A model generated the notes under the pieces. The model was not told the origin of the DNA, ran no database searches, and worked only from the letters and a program-made list of their open reading frames with translations. A DNA stretch of 31,712 nt from Candidatus Moraniibacteriota bacterium (lineage in GTDB: Bacteria; Patescibacteriota; Minisyncoccia; Moranbacterales; GCA-2747515). Shown in pieces: positions 7,833 through 15,976 of this stretch (position 1 is its first letter; each line of letters begins with the position of its first letter). Location: the NCBI GenBank assembly GCA_029938745.1, contig JAOZUJ010000003.1:1-31712 (forward strand), in the 5' to 3' direction. A program made the position numbers and the translations under genes.

Positions 7833-8186
7833 TTATGCTGCAAACATTCTCACTTTGTTAACTGTGGCTCCGCTGTCATGCTGATACAACGCATCATACG
7901 ATTGTTGTACACTGGTAGCAAGAATTGTTTCATCCGTATCAAATTCAGAGATGCAACCGTTTACGTACTGCAAAACAGCATTTGCACATGTCTCATCCCA
8001 AGAGATAGAGTCATCTGATCGGACAAACCCCAAAACATTACCATCACAGGTCATATCTACTCGTGCAGTCCATGCTGTTTTAACATCAAGCCTTTTTTTA
8101 AACGCTTTAATGTGCGCGATAACACTATCTGAAACCGTTGCCCGAATTTTAAAACCGCCATTAACTTTGGTCAGTTTTGCTGCCAT
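7833..8186 (-). CDS. Hypothetical protein, 117 aa
   Basis: I do not recognise this protein. It is a small soluble protein with a basic N-terminal third (KLTKVNGGFKIRATVSDSV), two mid-protein cysteines and an acidic C-terminal half. The pattern of alternating strands and one helix suggests a compact alpha/beta fold, but no motif identifies it. The gene is well supported. A strong Shine-Dalgarno sequence GGGGAGGG lies six bases before ATG, and a terminator hairpin lies downstream. On the - strand TTAGAC (8291-8286), N16, TATAAT (8269-8264) could be its promoter. It is a single-gene unit between the GH26-like gene and uppP. Confidence 0.75.
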   Translation of the reverse strand: MAAKLTKVNGGFKIRATVSDSVIAHIKAFKKRLDVKTAWTARVDMTCDGNVLGFVRSDDSISWDETCANAVLQYVNGCISEFDTDETILATSVQQSYDALYQHDSGATVNKVRMFAA

Positions 8187-8207
8187 GAGTCACCCTCCCC
8201 TTGTTGT

Positions 8208-8223
8208 GCTACAATTTTGTAGC
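8208..8223. promoter_or_regulatory. Small inverted repeat in the 5' leader of the 117-aa gene
   Basis: GCTACAA and TTGTAGC flank two bases, about 20 bases upstream of the ATG and just before the Shine-Dalgarno sequence. It could be an operator or an mRNA hairpin; the sequence does not decide. The rest of the 8224-8350 interval holds only the candidate promoter and AT-rich sequence. Confidence 0.5.
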
Positions 8224-8350
8224 GATAATGAAACACGTCCTATTATATGAAGAACAAAAACTCATTATATCATGAAATCAACTATGTCTAAAATACTACT
8301 CAAATTTACACAACAAAATTTCAAATATCAAATAATATTTTAACACAATA

Positions 8351-9559
8351 TTATTCAAATAAAAGTTCTGATGAAAATCGCGATGAGTCCATGATAAATT
8401 TCGAAAAGATTGCACGAGACTCTGGAGACGAATCAATTCTAAGTGTTGCCCATACTTCATCCTTTTCTTCCCAATTTTCATGCCACCATGAAATTGCACT
8501 GAATTGCATAGGATGATCTTTATCTAAAATTGTATTCATTGCATCCATAATCCAGTCTGTTTTTTGACCAAGTGGATGGTGATCTGTTACACCAAATTCC
8601 AAAAGTGCCAGAGGTTTAGTATCTGAAATTTCCAATATCTTATCTTGCCGCTCCGCAATAATTGCAGAAAAAGTTTGCCAATAATCTTCATTAGGATGTA
8701 GTGGACCGTAGACGCTCACTCCGATCCAATCAATATAATCATCTCCAGGATAATATTCTTTTGGATCATTCCATGATTTGTTTTCTGGATAGGAATAAAT
8801 ATCAGGATGAAAAAACCATGTTACATTTGTCACATTCTCTTGACGAAAAATATCAATTATATGACGGTATGCATCCACGAATCTCTCTGGACCATCTGCT
8901 TTTTGTGCATCACCATAATCATCTTTTTTTGCGCCACCATTAAACACTCCACTCCAAGGAAACCAATTACCATTCATCTCAACTGCAAAATCTATTAATA
9001 TTGCATCATCGTAATCTTTCACGTCTAATGCATATTGATGCAATTCTTCATCAAATTTTCCATCAATAATTTTTTGCAAAGAAAATGCCTTGTCACGCTT
9101 TTTATTAAATGCTTTTCGTGGCATCATCCGTACAAATGGCACTGCACCCGTCTCAGCAATAATATTTACTTTTTCTCGTGGAAAAACGATTCCATCCGTT
9201 CCCCAATTATTAGAAAAATATGCCCATGCAATTTCCTTTCCAGCTAATACATTAAACTCTTCAATTTTTTGTACAGTCACATTATCTTCTGAGCCATCAA
9301 AATCTGGGAAAGCACCAAAATATATTTGATCATCAGCTGATGGTAATAATTTTTCAACATCTTCGCTCTGTTCAACATTATTTTTTGCACCAACATTTTC
9401 TTCATCCGTATTTTTATTTATATCATTAGTATAGACGACTGGAGCATCATTGAGATTCATTTGACTTTCATATTGCATGTACACAACAAAAATAATAACT
9501 GTGATAATTATCATAATCATTACTCCAATAATATAACTGATAGTTTTGTTTTTTTTCAT
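8351..9559 (-). CDS. Membrane-anchored glycoside hydrolase, GH26-like (beta-mannanase/glucanase type)
   Basis: Likely cleaves beta-linked polysaccharide outside the cell. Residues about 8-28 form one transmembrane segment, followed by an Asn/Asp/Glu-rich spacer to about 75 and then a TIM-barrel-like catalytic domain. The acid/base motif is AVEMNGNWFPWSG, with E194 the candidate proton donor. In GH26 enzymes this site is usually HEMNGxW; the His is Val here. The candidate nucleophile is E321 in LALLEFGVTD. Aromatic residues typical of a sugar cleft are frequent (WISWWHENW-type segment near the C-terminus). There is no Shine-Dalgarno sequence, and repeat copy B lies directly upstream, so it may be co-transcribed with the 197-aa gene. 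Substrate cannot be assigned. Confidence 0.82.
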   Translation of the reverse strand: MKKNKTISYIIGVMIMIIITVIIFVVYMQYESQMNLNDAPVVYTNDINKNTDEENVGAKNNVEQSEDVEKLLPSADDQIYFGAFPDFDGSEDNVTVQKIEEFNVLAGKEIAWAYFSNNWGTDGIVFPREKVNIIAETGAVPFVRMMPRKAFNKKRDKAFSLQKIIDGKFDEELHQYALDVKDYDDAILIDFAVEMNGNWFPWSGVFNGGAKKDDYGDAQKADGPERFVDAYRHIIDIFRQENVTNVTWFFHPDIYSYPENKSWNDPKEYYPGDDYIDWIGVSVYGPLHPNEDYWQTFSAIIAERQDKILEISDTKPLALLEFGVTDHHPLGQKTDWIMDAMNTILDKDHPMQFSAISWWHENWEEKDEVWATLRIDSSPESRAIFSKFIMDSSRFSSELLFE

Positions 9560-9587
9560 TAGATTTCTTAAAAAACCTTTAAAAAAT

Positions 9588-9700
9588 TGTCATCTCGAGC
9601 GTAGTGATAACGAAGTCGAGAGATCTCAAAGCTGTAATAGCATTATAAAACTGTAAGTTTAGAGATTTCTCCATTTCGCTCCGCTACAGTCGAAATGACA
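9588..9700. repeat. Long inverted-repeat element, copy B (113-bp core)
   Basis: The reverse complement of this segment aligns without gaps to 3261-3373, with 11 mismatches over 113 bases. Here too the palindrome extends beyond the core: AAAACCTTTAAAAAA on the left matches TTTTTTAAAAGGTT on the right. These flanks are unrelated to those of copy A. It lies between the GH26-like gene and the 197-aa gene, so a transcript covering both would contain a long hairpin. Confidence 0.85.
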
Positions 9701-9738
9701 CATGAATAAGTTTTTTAAAAGGTTCATTATAAAAATAA

Positions 9739-9770
9739 TAATCACATAATTAATCACGTGATTAATCACT
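9739..9770. repeat. 32-bp palindromic repeat, copy 1
   Basis: TAATCACATAATTAATCACG followed by TGATTAATCACT. It contains the perfect palindrome TTAATCACGTGATTAA. It matches 20354-20385 at 29 of 32 positions. It lies six bases beyond the stop codon of the 197-aa gene. Confidence 0.8.
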
Positions 9771-9776
9771 ATTAAA

Positions 9777-10370
9777 TTATTCTACACCATCCAATAAATC
9801 ATTTAGACACATCGTATACTCCGTTTTATGATCTACTCGTATAGATTTTTTGATAAAATCATCTTGTTCTGTTTCAGAAGAAAATATTTTTTTCACAATC
9901 GTATTCACATCTGTATCATTTTTCAACATTTTAAATACTTCCATTTCTTTGTCAGATAAATCCGTATACCCATCAAAAAAATTCTTTGCTTGCAAACACT
10001 CCGCACTCTCTTTAGCGTACTCCCTCCTCCATTCGACAGGCTGCGTTATCAGAAACGGACTTATTTTTTTAATTACCAGTCCTAATTCGAACAGCTGAGA
10101 AATGCCATTTTCTTTTAATTGATCTACATAAAGCTCATTTTGGACTTTGCGACTTTCTTCCTTAGATTGTGACTGTGCTTTCTGAGCTTGTTTTTTCCAC
10201 AATGCCTGCTGATCAGATTCTCTTTGCGCACTCTCGCCTCTTATTCTTTCATCTTCTGCTGGAGTAGTCATCTGTGCTCGAATCTGATCAATTTCTTTAT
10301 CCGAAGTTGTGACTTGATCTAATGGGACTCGATTCCCTACTGTCTTTGGAACATATTTAAATTCACCCAT
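9777..10370 (-). CDS. Hypothetical coiled-coil protein, 197 aa
   Basis: I do not recognise this protein. It is soluble and strongly charged. Residues about 25-85 are rich in Gln, Lys, Glu and Ser with few hydrophobic residues, as in a long helix or coiled coil (RESAQRESDQQALWKKQAQK type). A more ordinary helical domain follows from about 90 to 197. No signal peptide or membrane segment is seen. On the - strand, upstream TGTGCTAGAAT is a good extended -10 box. The gene follows glmS by 61 bases. Its role is unknown; the composition recalls cytoplasmic structural or scaffold proteins, which is only a loose inference. Confidence 0.65.
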   Translation of the reverse strand: MGEFKYVPKTVGNRVPLDQVTTSDKEIDQIRAQMTTPAEDERIRGESAQRESDQQALWKKQAQKAQSQSKEESRKVQNELYVDQLKENGISQLFELGLVIKKISPFLITQPVEWRREYAKESAECLQAKNFFDGYTDLSDKEMEVFKMLKNDTDVNTIVKKIFSSETEQDDFIKKSIRVDHKTEYTMCLNDLLDGVE

Positions 10371-10431
10371 AACACTTAAAATTTATTTTATTAATTATAT
10401 ATATTCTAGCACATACAACATCGTAGTCACA

Positions 10432-12258
10432 TTATTCAACTGTCACGCTTTTGGCAAGGTTTCGTGGTTGGTCCACGTCATATCCCTTTGTTACTCCGGC
10501 ATAGTATGCAAGTAACTGCAATGGAATTACCATGAGAAGTGGAGTTAACATCTCAAGTGTTTTTGGAATATAGATTACATCATTTGCAATATTCTCTATA
10601 TCCTTTGAACCAACTGTTGCAATTGCAACCACCTTTCCACTACGCGCCTTAATCTCTTCTATTGTTGAAATTGTTTTTTCATACACACTATCTTTTGGTG
10701 CAAGAACAACAGATGGAAAGTCTTTATCAATAAGTGCAATCGGACCATGTTTCATTTCGCCAGATGGATATCCTTCTGCGTGAATATATGAAATTTCTTT
10801 AATTTTAAGTGCACCCTCCACAGCAATGGGGAAATTATATTTTCTCCCTAGATAAAACATGCTGTCATATTTGCTATATTTTTTAGCGATCCGTTTAATG
10901 TCTTTTTCTCCTTCAAATATTTGATCAATTTTCTTTGGAATTCTTTGTAATTCAGAAAGTATTCTTTTTCCCATTGTCAGTGACATGTTACGTTGTCGTC
11001 CTAAAAATACAGTAAGCAATACGAGAATTGACAATTGAGATGTAAATGCTTTTGTACTTGCTACAGCAATTTCTGGACCAGCATGATTATACACACCAGC
11101 ATCAGTTTCACGTGCAATTGTGGAGCTTACCGCATTTACAATTCCAAGCGTCAATGCGCCTTTATTTTTTGCCTCACGAATTGCCGCAAGTGTGTCCGCT
11201 GTTTCTCCTGACTGCGAAATTGCTAACACTGCCGTTTTTTTATCAACAAGTGGTTTGCGATAACGAAATTCACTCGCATATTCTACCTCTGTCGGAATAC
11301 CAGCATATTCTTCTAGCATATATTCTCCCACCAATCCCGCACAGTATGATGTGCCACATGACACGATGACAATTCGCTCAATGGTTCGTAATTGTTTTTC
11401 AACTTCTGTTAATCCCCCGAGCTTTGCCATTCCATCTTTTGCAATAATCCGTCCACGCAGTGCATCTGATACAGACTCAGGTTGTTCAAAAATTTCTTTG
11501 AGCATAAAATGTGCATATCCTTCTTTTTTCGCTTGCTCATCATTCCAATCTAAGATCTGTTCTTTTTTACGTTTGTTTTTTCCACTAAATGTTTTGACGT
11601 AATATGTGTCTGGCGTCATCACTGCTATCTCACCATCATCCAAATACACCACACGACTCGTGTGTTGAATAATAGCGGAAGCATCTGACGCAACTATAAA
11701 CTCACTATCAGCTACACCAATCACAAGTGGTGAACTATTTCGTACTACAATCATCTTTTGAGGCTCATCTTCGTGCAAAATAACAAGTGCGTATGCACCA
11801 CGAACTTCAGTAAGTGCGTGCGTAACAGAATCTTCAAAATCATATTTTTTATTATATTCATCAATAAGATGTGCGACTACCTCACTGTCCGTCTGAGAAT
11901 AAAATTTATGTCCTTTATTCGCTAAGTCTTGTTTAAGTTGTTGATAATTTTCAATAATGCCATTGTGCACCAAATGAATTTTCCCACTTGTATGTGGATG
12001 TGCATTTTTTATACTTGGCTTACCATGTGTTGCCCATCTCGTATGTGCAATACCAATATTTGATTCTACACAACTTTTTGCTATTTTCTTTTCAAGCATA
12101 CTCACTTTGCCAATCGCCTTAAATGTTTGCTGACGATCCTCATCCATCACACACATCCCAGCACTGTCGTATCCACGATATTCCAACCGCTTCAACCCAT
12201 CTAAAAGAACCTCACCTGCACGATTATTTTTGCCAATATATCCTACGATTCCACACAT
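10432..12258 (-). CDS. glmS: Glutamine-fructose-6-phosphate aminotransferase (isomerizing) GlmS
   Basis: Makes glucosamine-6-phosphate from fructose-6-phosphate and glutamine, the first step toward UDP-GlcNAc and peptidoglycan. The N-terminal Ntn glutaminase begins MCGIVGYIG with nucleophile Cys2 and has the LEYRGYDSAG motif. Two SIS domains follow, with SCGTSYCAG and AISQSGETADT. The C-terminal tail DQPRNLAKSVTVE is the conserved channel/lid end. At 608 residues it is full length. It has its own promoter with no leader, so there is no room for a glmS ribozyme, and none is seen. yvcK/glmR, whose Bacillus product stimulates GlmS, lies two genes upstream. Confidence 0.97.
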   Translation of the reverse strand: MCGIVGYIGKNNRAGEVLLDGLKRLEYRGYDSAGMCVMDEDRQQTFKAIGKVSMLEKKIAKSCVESNIGIAHTRWATHGKPSIKNAHPHTSGKIHLVHNGIIENYQQLKQDLANKGHKFYSQTDSEVVAHLIDEYNKKYDFEDSVTHALTEVRGAYALVILHEDEPQKMIVVRNSSPLVIGVADSEFIVASDASAIIQHTSRVVYLDDGEIAVMTPDTYYVKTFSGKNKRKKEQILDWNDEQAKKEGYAHFMLKEIFEQPESVSDALRGRIIAKDGMAKLGGLTEVEKQLRTIERIVIVSCGTSYCAGLVGEYMLEEYAGIPTEVEYASEFRYRKPLVDKKTAVLAISQSGETADTLAAIREAKNKGALTLGIVNAVSSTIARETDAGVYNHAGPEIAVASTKAFTSQLSILVLLTVFLGRQRNMSLTMGKRILSELQRIPKKIDQIFEGEKDIKRIAKKYSKYDSMFYLGRKYNFPIAVEGALKIKEISYIHAEGYPSGEMKHGPIALIDKDFPSVVLAPKDSVYEKTISTIEEIKARSGKVVAIATVGSKDIENIANDVIYIPKTLEMLTPLLMVIPLQLLAYYAGVTKGYDVDQPRNLAKSVTVE

Positions 12259-12264
12259 AGTTTT

Positions 12265-12293
12265 AGTATATTAGTAATTAGACTGCCTACCAA
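12265..12293 (-). promoter_or_regulatory. Promoter of glmS, probably leaderless
   Basis: On the - strand TTGGTA (12293-12288), 17-base spacer, TATACT (12270-12265), then six bases to ATG at 12258. This is the best example in the window of a -10 box placed directly before the start codon. Confidence 0.65.
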
Positions 12294-12327
12294 TGGGTAT
12301 ATATATTAATGAGTAATTTGTTATCAC

Positions 12328-12963
12328 TTATTTTATTATATCATCTATTTCATTTAAATTGTTGATGTGTGTATCACAAAAGGCATCATTATTATCACAT
12401 ATATTATCACCGCGTAATATGTGTACTGTTTTAGTATCAATTGATAACTCTTTCACACTTACAAAATATCCTAATTTATCATCAATGAGCACAGCCACCT
12501 CACTTGGAAAATTTTGCATATATTTTTTAATTTCTTTAGCTTTATCACCCTGTGTAATAATTACGTTTGCAAAAAACTGCTCTATTCCAGAACCATCAAT
12601 CTTTTGATTTTGAAACTCCTCATTACCATATGACAAAATAATAAGATCTTCTTTATTGTATTGATTAACAAATGCATAAAAATCTTCAAATATACATTCT
12701 TCAAGATCTTCTAAAAATATTGCCATTTCTTGCAAAAAAACTTTTTCATCAATAGTTTTTCCTGTTGTTTTTTTGATCATTTTTATATGTTCTCGCGGTG
12801 AATAACATTTACCTGTCTGTAAAGCTGTTTTTGAAAAATGTGGCAACGTATCATCAAAGACACTTCGTGACACACCATATTGATAAAATACATCATAAAA
12901 CTTTTCCAAAAAAATATGATGTGTATCAAAAATCGTATTGTCAAAATCTACAAATATTTTCAT
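12328..12963 (-). CDS. HAD-superfamily hydrolase
   Basis: A haloacid-dehalogenase-type phosphatase of unknown substrate, 211 residues. Motif I is DFDNTIFD, with the nucleophile Asp6 and the general acid Asp8. Motif II is the Ser in IILSYGN near 113-119. A basic residue in the GDKAKEIKKY segment fits motif III. VLIDDKLG near 160 provides the acidic motif IV. A helical cap fits between motifs I and II (about 15-95). It is third in the yvcK-ABC-HAD unit, starting 29 bases after the ABC gene, and ends about 70 bases before the glmS start. No Shine-Dalgarno sequence is present. Confidence 0.85.
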   Translation of the reverse strand: MKIFVDFDNTIFDTHHIFLEKFYDVFYQYGVSRSVFDDTLPHFSKTALQTGKCYSPREHIKMIKKTTGKTIDEKVFLQEMAIFLEDLEECIFEDFYAFVNQYNKEDLIILSYGNEEFQNQKIDGSGIEQFFANVIITQGDKAKEIKKYMQNFPSEVAVLIDDKLGYFVSVKELSIDTKTVHILRGDNICDNNDAFCDTHINNLNEIDDIIK

Positions 12964-12992
12964 TTTAGATATTTTTAATTCTTAATTCTTCA

Positions 12993-14774
12993 TTATTGTA
13001 GAGCTCCCGTTTGGTGTTGCCACAATTCAAAATATTTTCCTTTTTGTTCTAACAATTCTGCATGTGTTCCATCTTCCACGATTTTACCACCGTCAAACAC
13101 AATAATTCTATCCATTTGCTTGAGTGTGCTCAATCGATGTGCAATCACAAGTGTCGTACGTCCTTTCATGAGTTCTTCCAATGCCTCTTGAATCAATTTT
13201 TCTGAATGCGAATCCAATGAGCTCGTTGCTTCATCGAGTACTAGAATCGGTGAAGCCTTAAGCATTGCACGTGCGATCATCACGCGCTGTTTTTGTCCGC
13301 CTGAAAGTTTAACGCCGCGCTCTCCGACAAGTGTATCAAATTTTTGTGGAAAACTGTTAATAAATTCTAGTGCATGCGCACGAACTGATGCTGTTTTTAC
13401 ATCATCCTTTGTAGCGTCAGCATTGCTATATTTTATATTTTCTTCCAATGTTCTATGAAATAACAATGCTTCTTGTGGCACATATGCAATTGCACTACGA
13501 AGATCATTTTGCCGCATATGCTTCGTATCATGTCCATCAATTATGATCTTCCCTGACGCAACATCCATAAATCGCAAGAGTAGACTCACAAATGTTGACT
13601 TACCTTCACCCGATTCTCCGACAAGTCCAATTTTTTGTCCTGCTGGAATTGTTACTGATAATTTCTCAAATACAGCTCGATCATCATTCTTCTCATAATA
13701 AAAATGCACATCATCAAATATAATCTCTCCATCTTTTATTTTCACAATCTGTGCATCTTTATCATCTATAATATCATGCGAAATAAAAACTTCTTCTAAT
13801 CCCTCTTTTAACTGTCCATATTGCTCCATAAATTTATTGAATGTCATACTCAAAAATTCGAGATCACCATATAGCATAAGAAGCATTGTAAACAACATAA
13901 TAACATCACCTACACTCATCGAGCCAGTTTGCCAAAAATGCAATGACATGAACATCGTAACAGCGATCATGCTAATAACAATAAAATTGCTAAACAATAA
14001 AATAATATCAAAAGACCACCACGTTTTTCGATGCATTTTTCTATAAGAATCTAATACGCCATTCACTCTTTTTGACTCTCTTTTAGTAGCACAGTTCTGT
14101 TTTGTCGCCAAAATGTTACTTATAATATCTACAAGCACACCGCGTGCATGTGAACTTCTCTCAGCTGTTTCGCGTGCATACACCGAAACCTTCTGTGAAA
14201 CAATCGCATTGTACACAATTGACACTGTAATAAAAAATATCACAGTCCATCCAATCACCGCACTTACCATAAAAGAAATAATAATAAGTGCTACAACCTT
14301 AATAATAAAAGTTAGAATATTCCACAACAATAGTGGCATAATACTAGCTACTGCGTTTGCAATATTATAAAGCTTATTTTGCAATTTACCACTAAGACGA
14401 TCAGAAAAATAAGAAGCACTATGATCCAATAAATAATCAAAAGAAACCTGTACAGAAAAAATTTCTATAAATGATATCCAATGTGCTGCAAAAAACCCAC
14501 TCATACGATAAAAAATATTTTTGATAATAAGAGCGATAATAAACAAAAATGATAACATGTACACACTTTTATTTGTACCCGAAACACCACTGAGCACATC
14601 AGTAATATTTCCAATTAACGGATATAACAAAGCTTGTACAATGCCAGCAACCAAAATACAAAAAATAGCCACAACACCAAACCACTTTTTTTGTTGCATC
14701 ACAAAAAACATAAACGCAATCGGTTTTTTCTGAAATTGTGTGTATTCTATTTTTTCCTGTTTTTCTTTATTCAT
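12993..14774 (-). CDS. ABC transporter, fused permease-ATPase (MsbA/exporter type)
   Basis: A half-transporter of 593 residues expected to work as a homodimer in the membrane. The first 330 or so residues contain about six hydrophobic segments of an exporter-type permease. The ATPase follows, with Walker A GESGEGKST, signature KLSGGQKQR, Walker B ILVLDEATSSLDS and H-loop IAHRLST. The family includes lipid flippases and drug or peptide exporters; the substrate cannot be told from sequence. It sits between yvcK (14 bases upstream) and the HAD gene, next to glmS, so a cell-envelope substrate is plausible but unproven. Confidence 0.92.
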   Translation of the reverse strand: MNKEKQEKIEYTQFQKKPIAFMFFVMQQKKWFGVVAIFCILVAGIVQALLYPLIGNITDVLSGVSGTNKSVYMLSFLFIIALIIKNIFYRMSGFFAAHWISFIEIFSVQVSFDYLLDHSASYFSDRLSGKLQNKLYNIANAVASIMPLLLWNILTFIIKVVALIIISFMVSAVIGWTVIFFITVSIVYNAIVSQKVSVYARETAERSSHARGVLVDIISNILATKQNCATKRESKRVNGVLDSYRKMHRKTWWSFDIILLFSNFIVISMIAVTMFMSLHFWQTGSMSVGDVIMLFTMLLMLYGDLEFLSMTFNKFMEQYGQLKEGLEEVFISHDIIDDKDAQIVKIKDGEIIFDDVHFYYEKNDDRAVFEKLSVTIPAGQKIGLVGESGEGKSTFVSLLLRFMDVASGKIIIDGHDTKHMRQNDLRSAIAYVPQEALLFHRTLEENIKYSNADATKDDVKTASVRAHALEFINSFPQKFDTLVGERGVKLSGGQKQRVMIARAMLKASPILVLDEATSSLDSHSEKLIQEALEELMKGRTTLVIAHRLSTLKQMDRIIVFDGGKIVEDGTHAELLEQKGKYFELWQHQTGALQ

Positions 14775-14788
14775 TACTTTAAAAACTT

Positions 14789-15811
14789 TTAACTGATGTT
14801 GAGCGACTTATATTCACTATACTCTGTAATAAGTGCAATTGCACGTGCGAGTTTGTCGCTGTCATGACGGATAAACGCACGTGTATGTGCAAGCTTATCA
14901 CCATTTTCTTTTATAATTTTTTCCTTTCTTAATAGATCACCTTCTACAATTTTATATTTTTTATTCTTTGTATTTTCACACATTACGAGTAAATTTTTTC
15001 CCTCTTTTTTCTCATAACGCTTTATCATGTTCTTATGTGGCTTTTTAGAATTATACACGACAAAGTTAATACGTTTTTTCCCAATTAACTTTTCAATATT
15101 TTGTACATAATCCTCCACTGTAAATCCGTCTGTTTGTCCCATTTTATTTGTCAGTGGTGCAACAAAAATAACCCTTGCTTTTGTTTTTTTAATTGCGTTT
15201 TTAATACCACTGATCAACAAATTTGGCACAATGCTCCCATAATGATCTCCTGGACCAATAATCACAAAATTCGCATTTTCAATTGCTCTTACCGCTCGCT
15301 TATTTGCACGTACAGGATGAGCTAATCGTACTTCATATATACCAGTTTCACGAATTTGTTGATTCTCATCCAACTCCTTCTCTCCAGTGATAATGCACCC
15401 GTCATTGAGCTTGATCGTAAGACGCATATCATCCTCACTCACTGGTATTACACTACCTTTTACATTAAGAATTTTGATTGCTTCTATAATACCACTTGAG
15501 AAACTCCCATTTATTTTTTCCAATGCAGAGAGTAATAAATTTCCGAAATTATGTCCCTCTAGTCCACCACTCTCAAAACGATAATTCATAAGTTCTCGCC
15601 ATTCGTCTGACGAATCAGAAAGTGCCACAAGACATTGACGAATATCTCCTGGTGGCAATACACCAAGTTCATCTCTCAGTTTCCCAGTCGACCCACCGTC
15701 GTCTGCCATCGTCACAACAGCACTAATGTCATACTGATAATTTTTGAGCCCAGACAAAAGTGTAAACGATCCCGTCCCCCCGCCAATTGTCACAATTTTC
15801 TTTTGCTTCAT
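14789..15811 (-). CDS. yvcK: YvcK/GlmR family protein (gluconeogenesis factor, CofD-like)
   Basis: Binds UDP-sugars and supports cell-wall synthesis; in Bacillus the protein, renamed GlmR, stimulates GlmS when UDP-GlcNAc is low. The N-terminal nucleotide-binding motif is VTIGGGTGSFTLLSGLK, followed by the family signature VVTMADDGGSTGKLR and LPPGDIRQCLVAL. GHNFGNLLL and VIIGPGDHYGSIVPNLL are further family motifs. At 340 residues it is close to normal (about 310-330). It is first in the unit with the ABC and HAD genes. No Shine-Dalgarno sequence precedes the ATG. The closeness to glmS supports a shared role in amino-sugar supply. Confidence 0.93.
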   Translation of the reverse strand: MKQKKIVTIGGGTGSFTLLSGLKNYQYDISAVVTMADDGGSTGKLRDELGVLPPGDIRQCLVALSDSSDEWRELMNYRFESGGLEGHNFGNLLLSALEKINGSFSSGIIEAIKILNVKGSVIPVSEDDMRLTIKLNDGCIITGEKELDENQQIRETGIYEVRLAHPVRANKRAVRAIENANFVIIGPGDHYGSIVPNLLISGIKNAIKKTKARVIFVAPLTNKMGQTDGFTVEDYVQNIEKLIGKKRINFVVYNSKKPHKNMIKRYEKKEGKNLLVMCENTKNKKYKIVEGDLLRKEKIIKENGDKLAHTRAFIRHDSDKLARAIALITEYSEYKSLNIS

Positions 15812-15885
15812 AATTTAGTTATTAAATAATGCTTTAATATCACCACATTACTTTAACATAAAATTTATTTTTATGCTTTATCTCA

Positions 15886-15914
15886 TTGACAAAAGATAAA
15901 TTTCGTGTGATACT
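15886..15914 (+). promoter_or_regulatory. Promoter of the GlcG-like gene
   Basis: Perfect -35 TTGACA (15886-15891), 17-base spacer, GATACT (15909-15914). This is the strongest -35 box in the window. The upstream part of the 15812-15976 interval holds only AT-rich sequence. Confidence 0.7.
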
Positions 15915-15927
15915 ATCAATTACATTT

Positions 15928-15954
15928 TTCGTTAGGCAATAATTATCTAACGAA
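15928..15954 (+). promoter_or_regulatory. Inverted repeat (operator or leader hairpin) before the GlcG-like gene
   Basis: TTCGTTAG (15928-15935) and CTAACGAA (15947-15954) are exact inverted repeats 11 bases apart. They start about 13 bases after the -10 box and end just before the Shine-Dalgarno sequence AAGGAG. The position fits a repressor operator or a leader hairpin. Confidence 0.6.
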
Positions 15955-15976
15955 TACCAAAAGGAGATTCTGACTA

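Noticed and set aside
7736..7843. Longer uppP N-terminus (36 extra residues)
   Set aside because: It would run through the terminator of the 117-aa gene and overlap that gene; UppP proteins begin near the MTLLQ segment.
8331..8355. AT-only hairpin AATAATATT/AATATTATT over the GH26-like gene's stop codon as a terminator
   Set aside because: The stem has no G-C pair and overlaps the coding end; such stems are expected by chance in sequence this AT-rich.
12259..12330. glmS ribozyme or riboswitch in front of glmS
   Set aside because: The -10 box is six bases from the ATG, so there is no leader in which such an RNA could lie.
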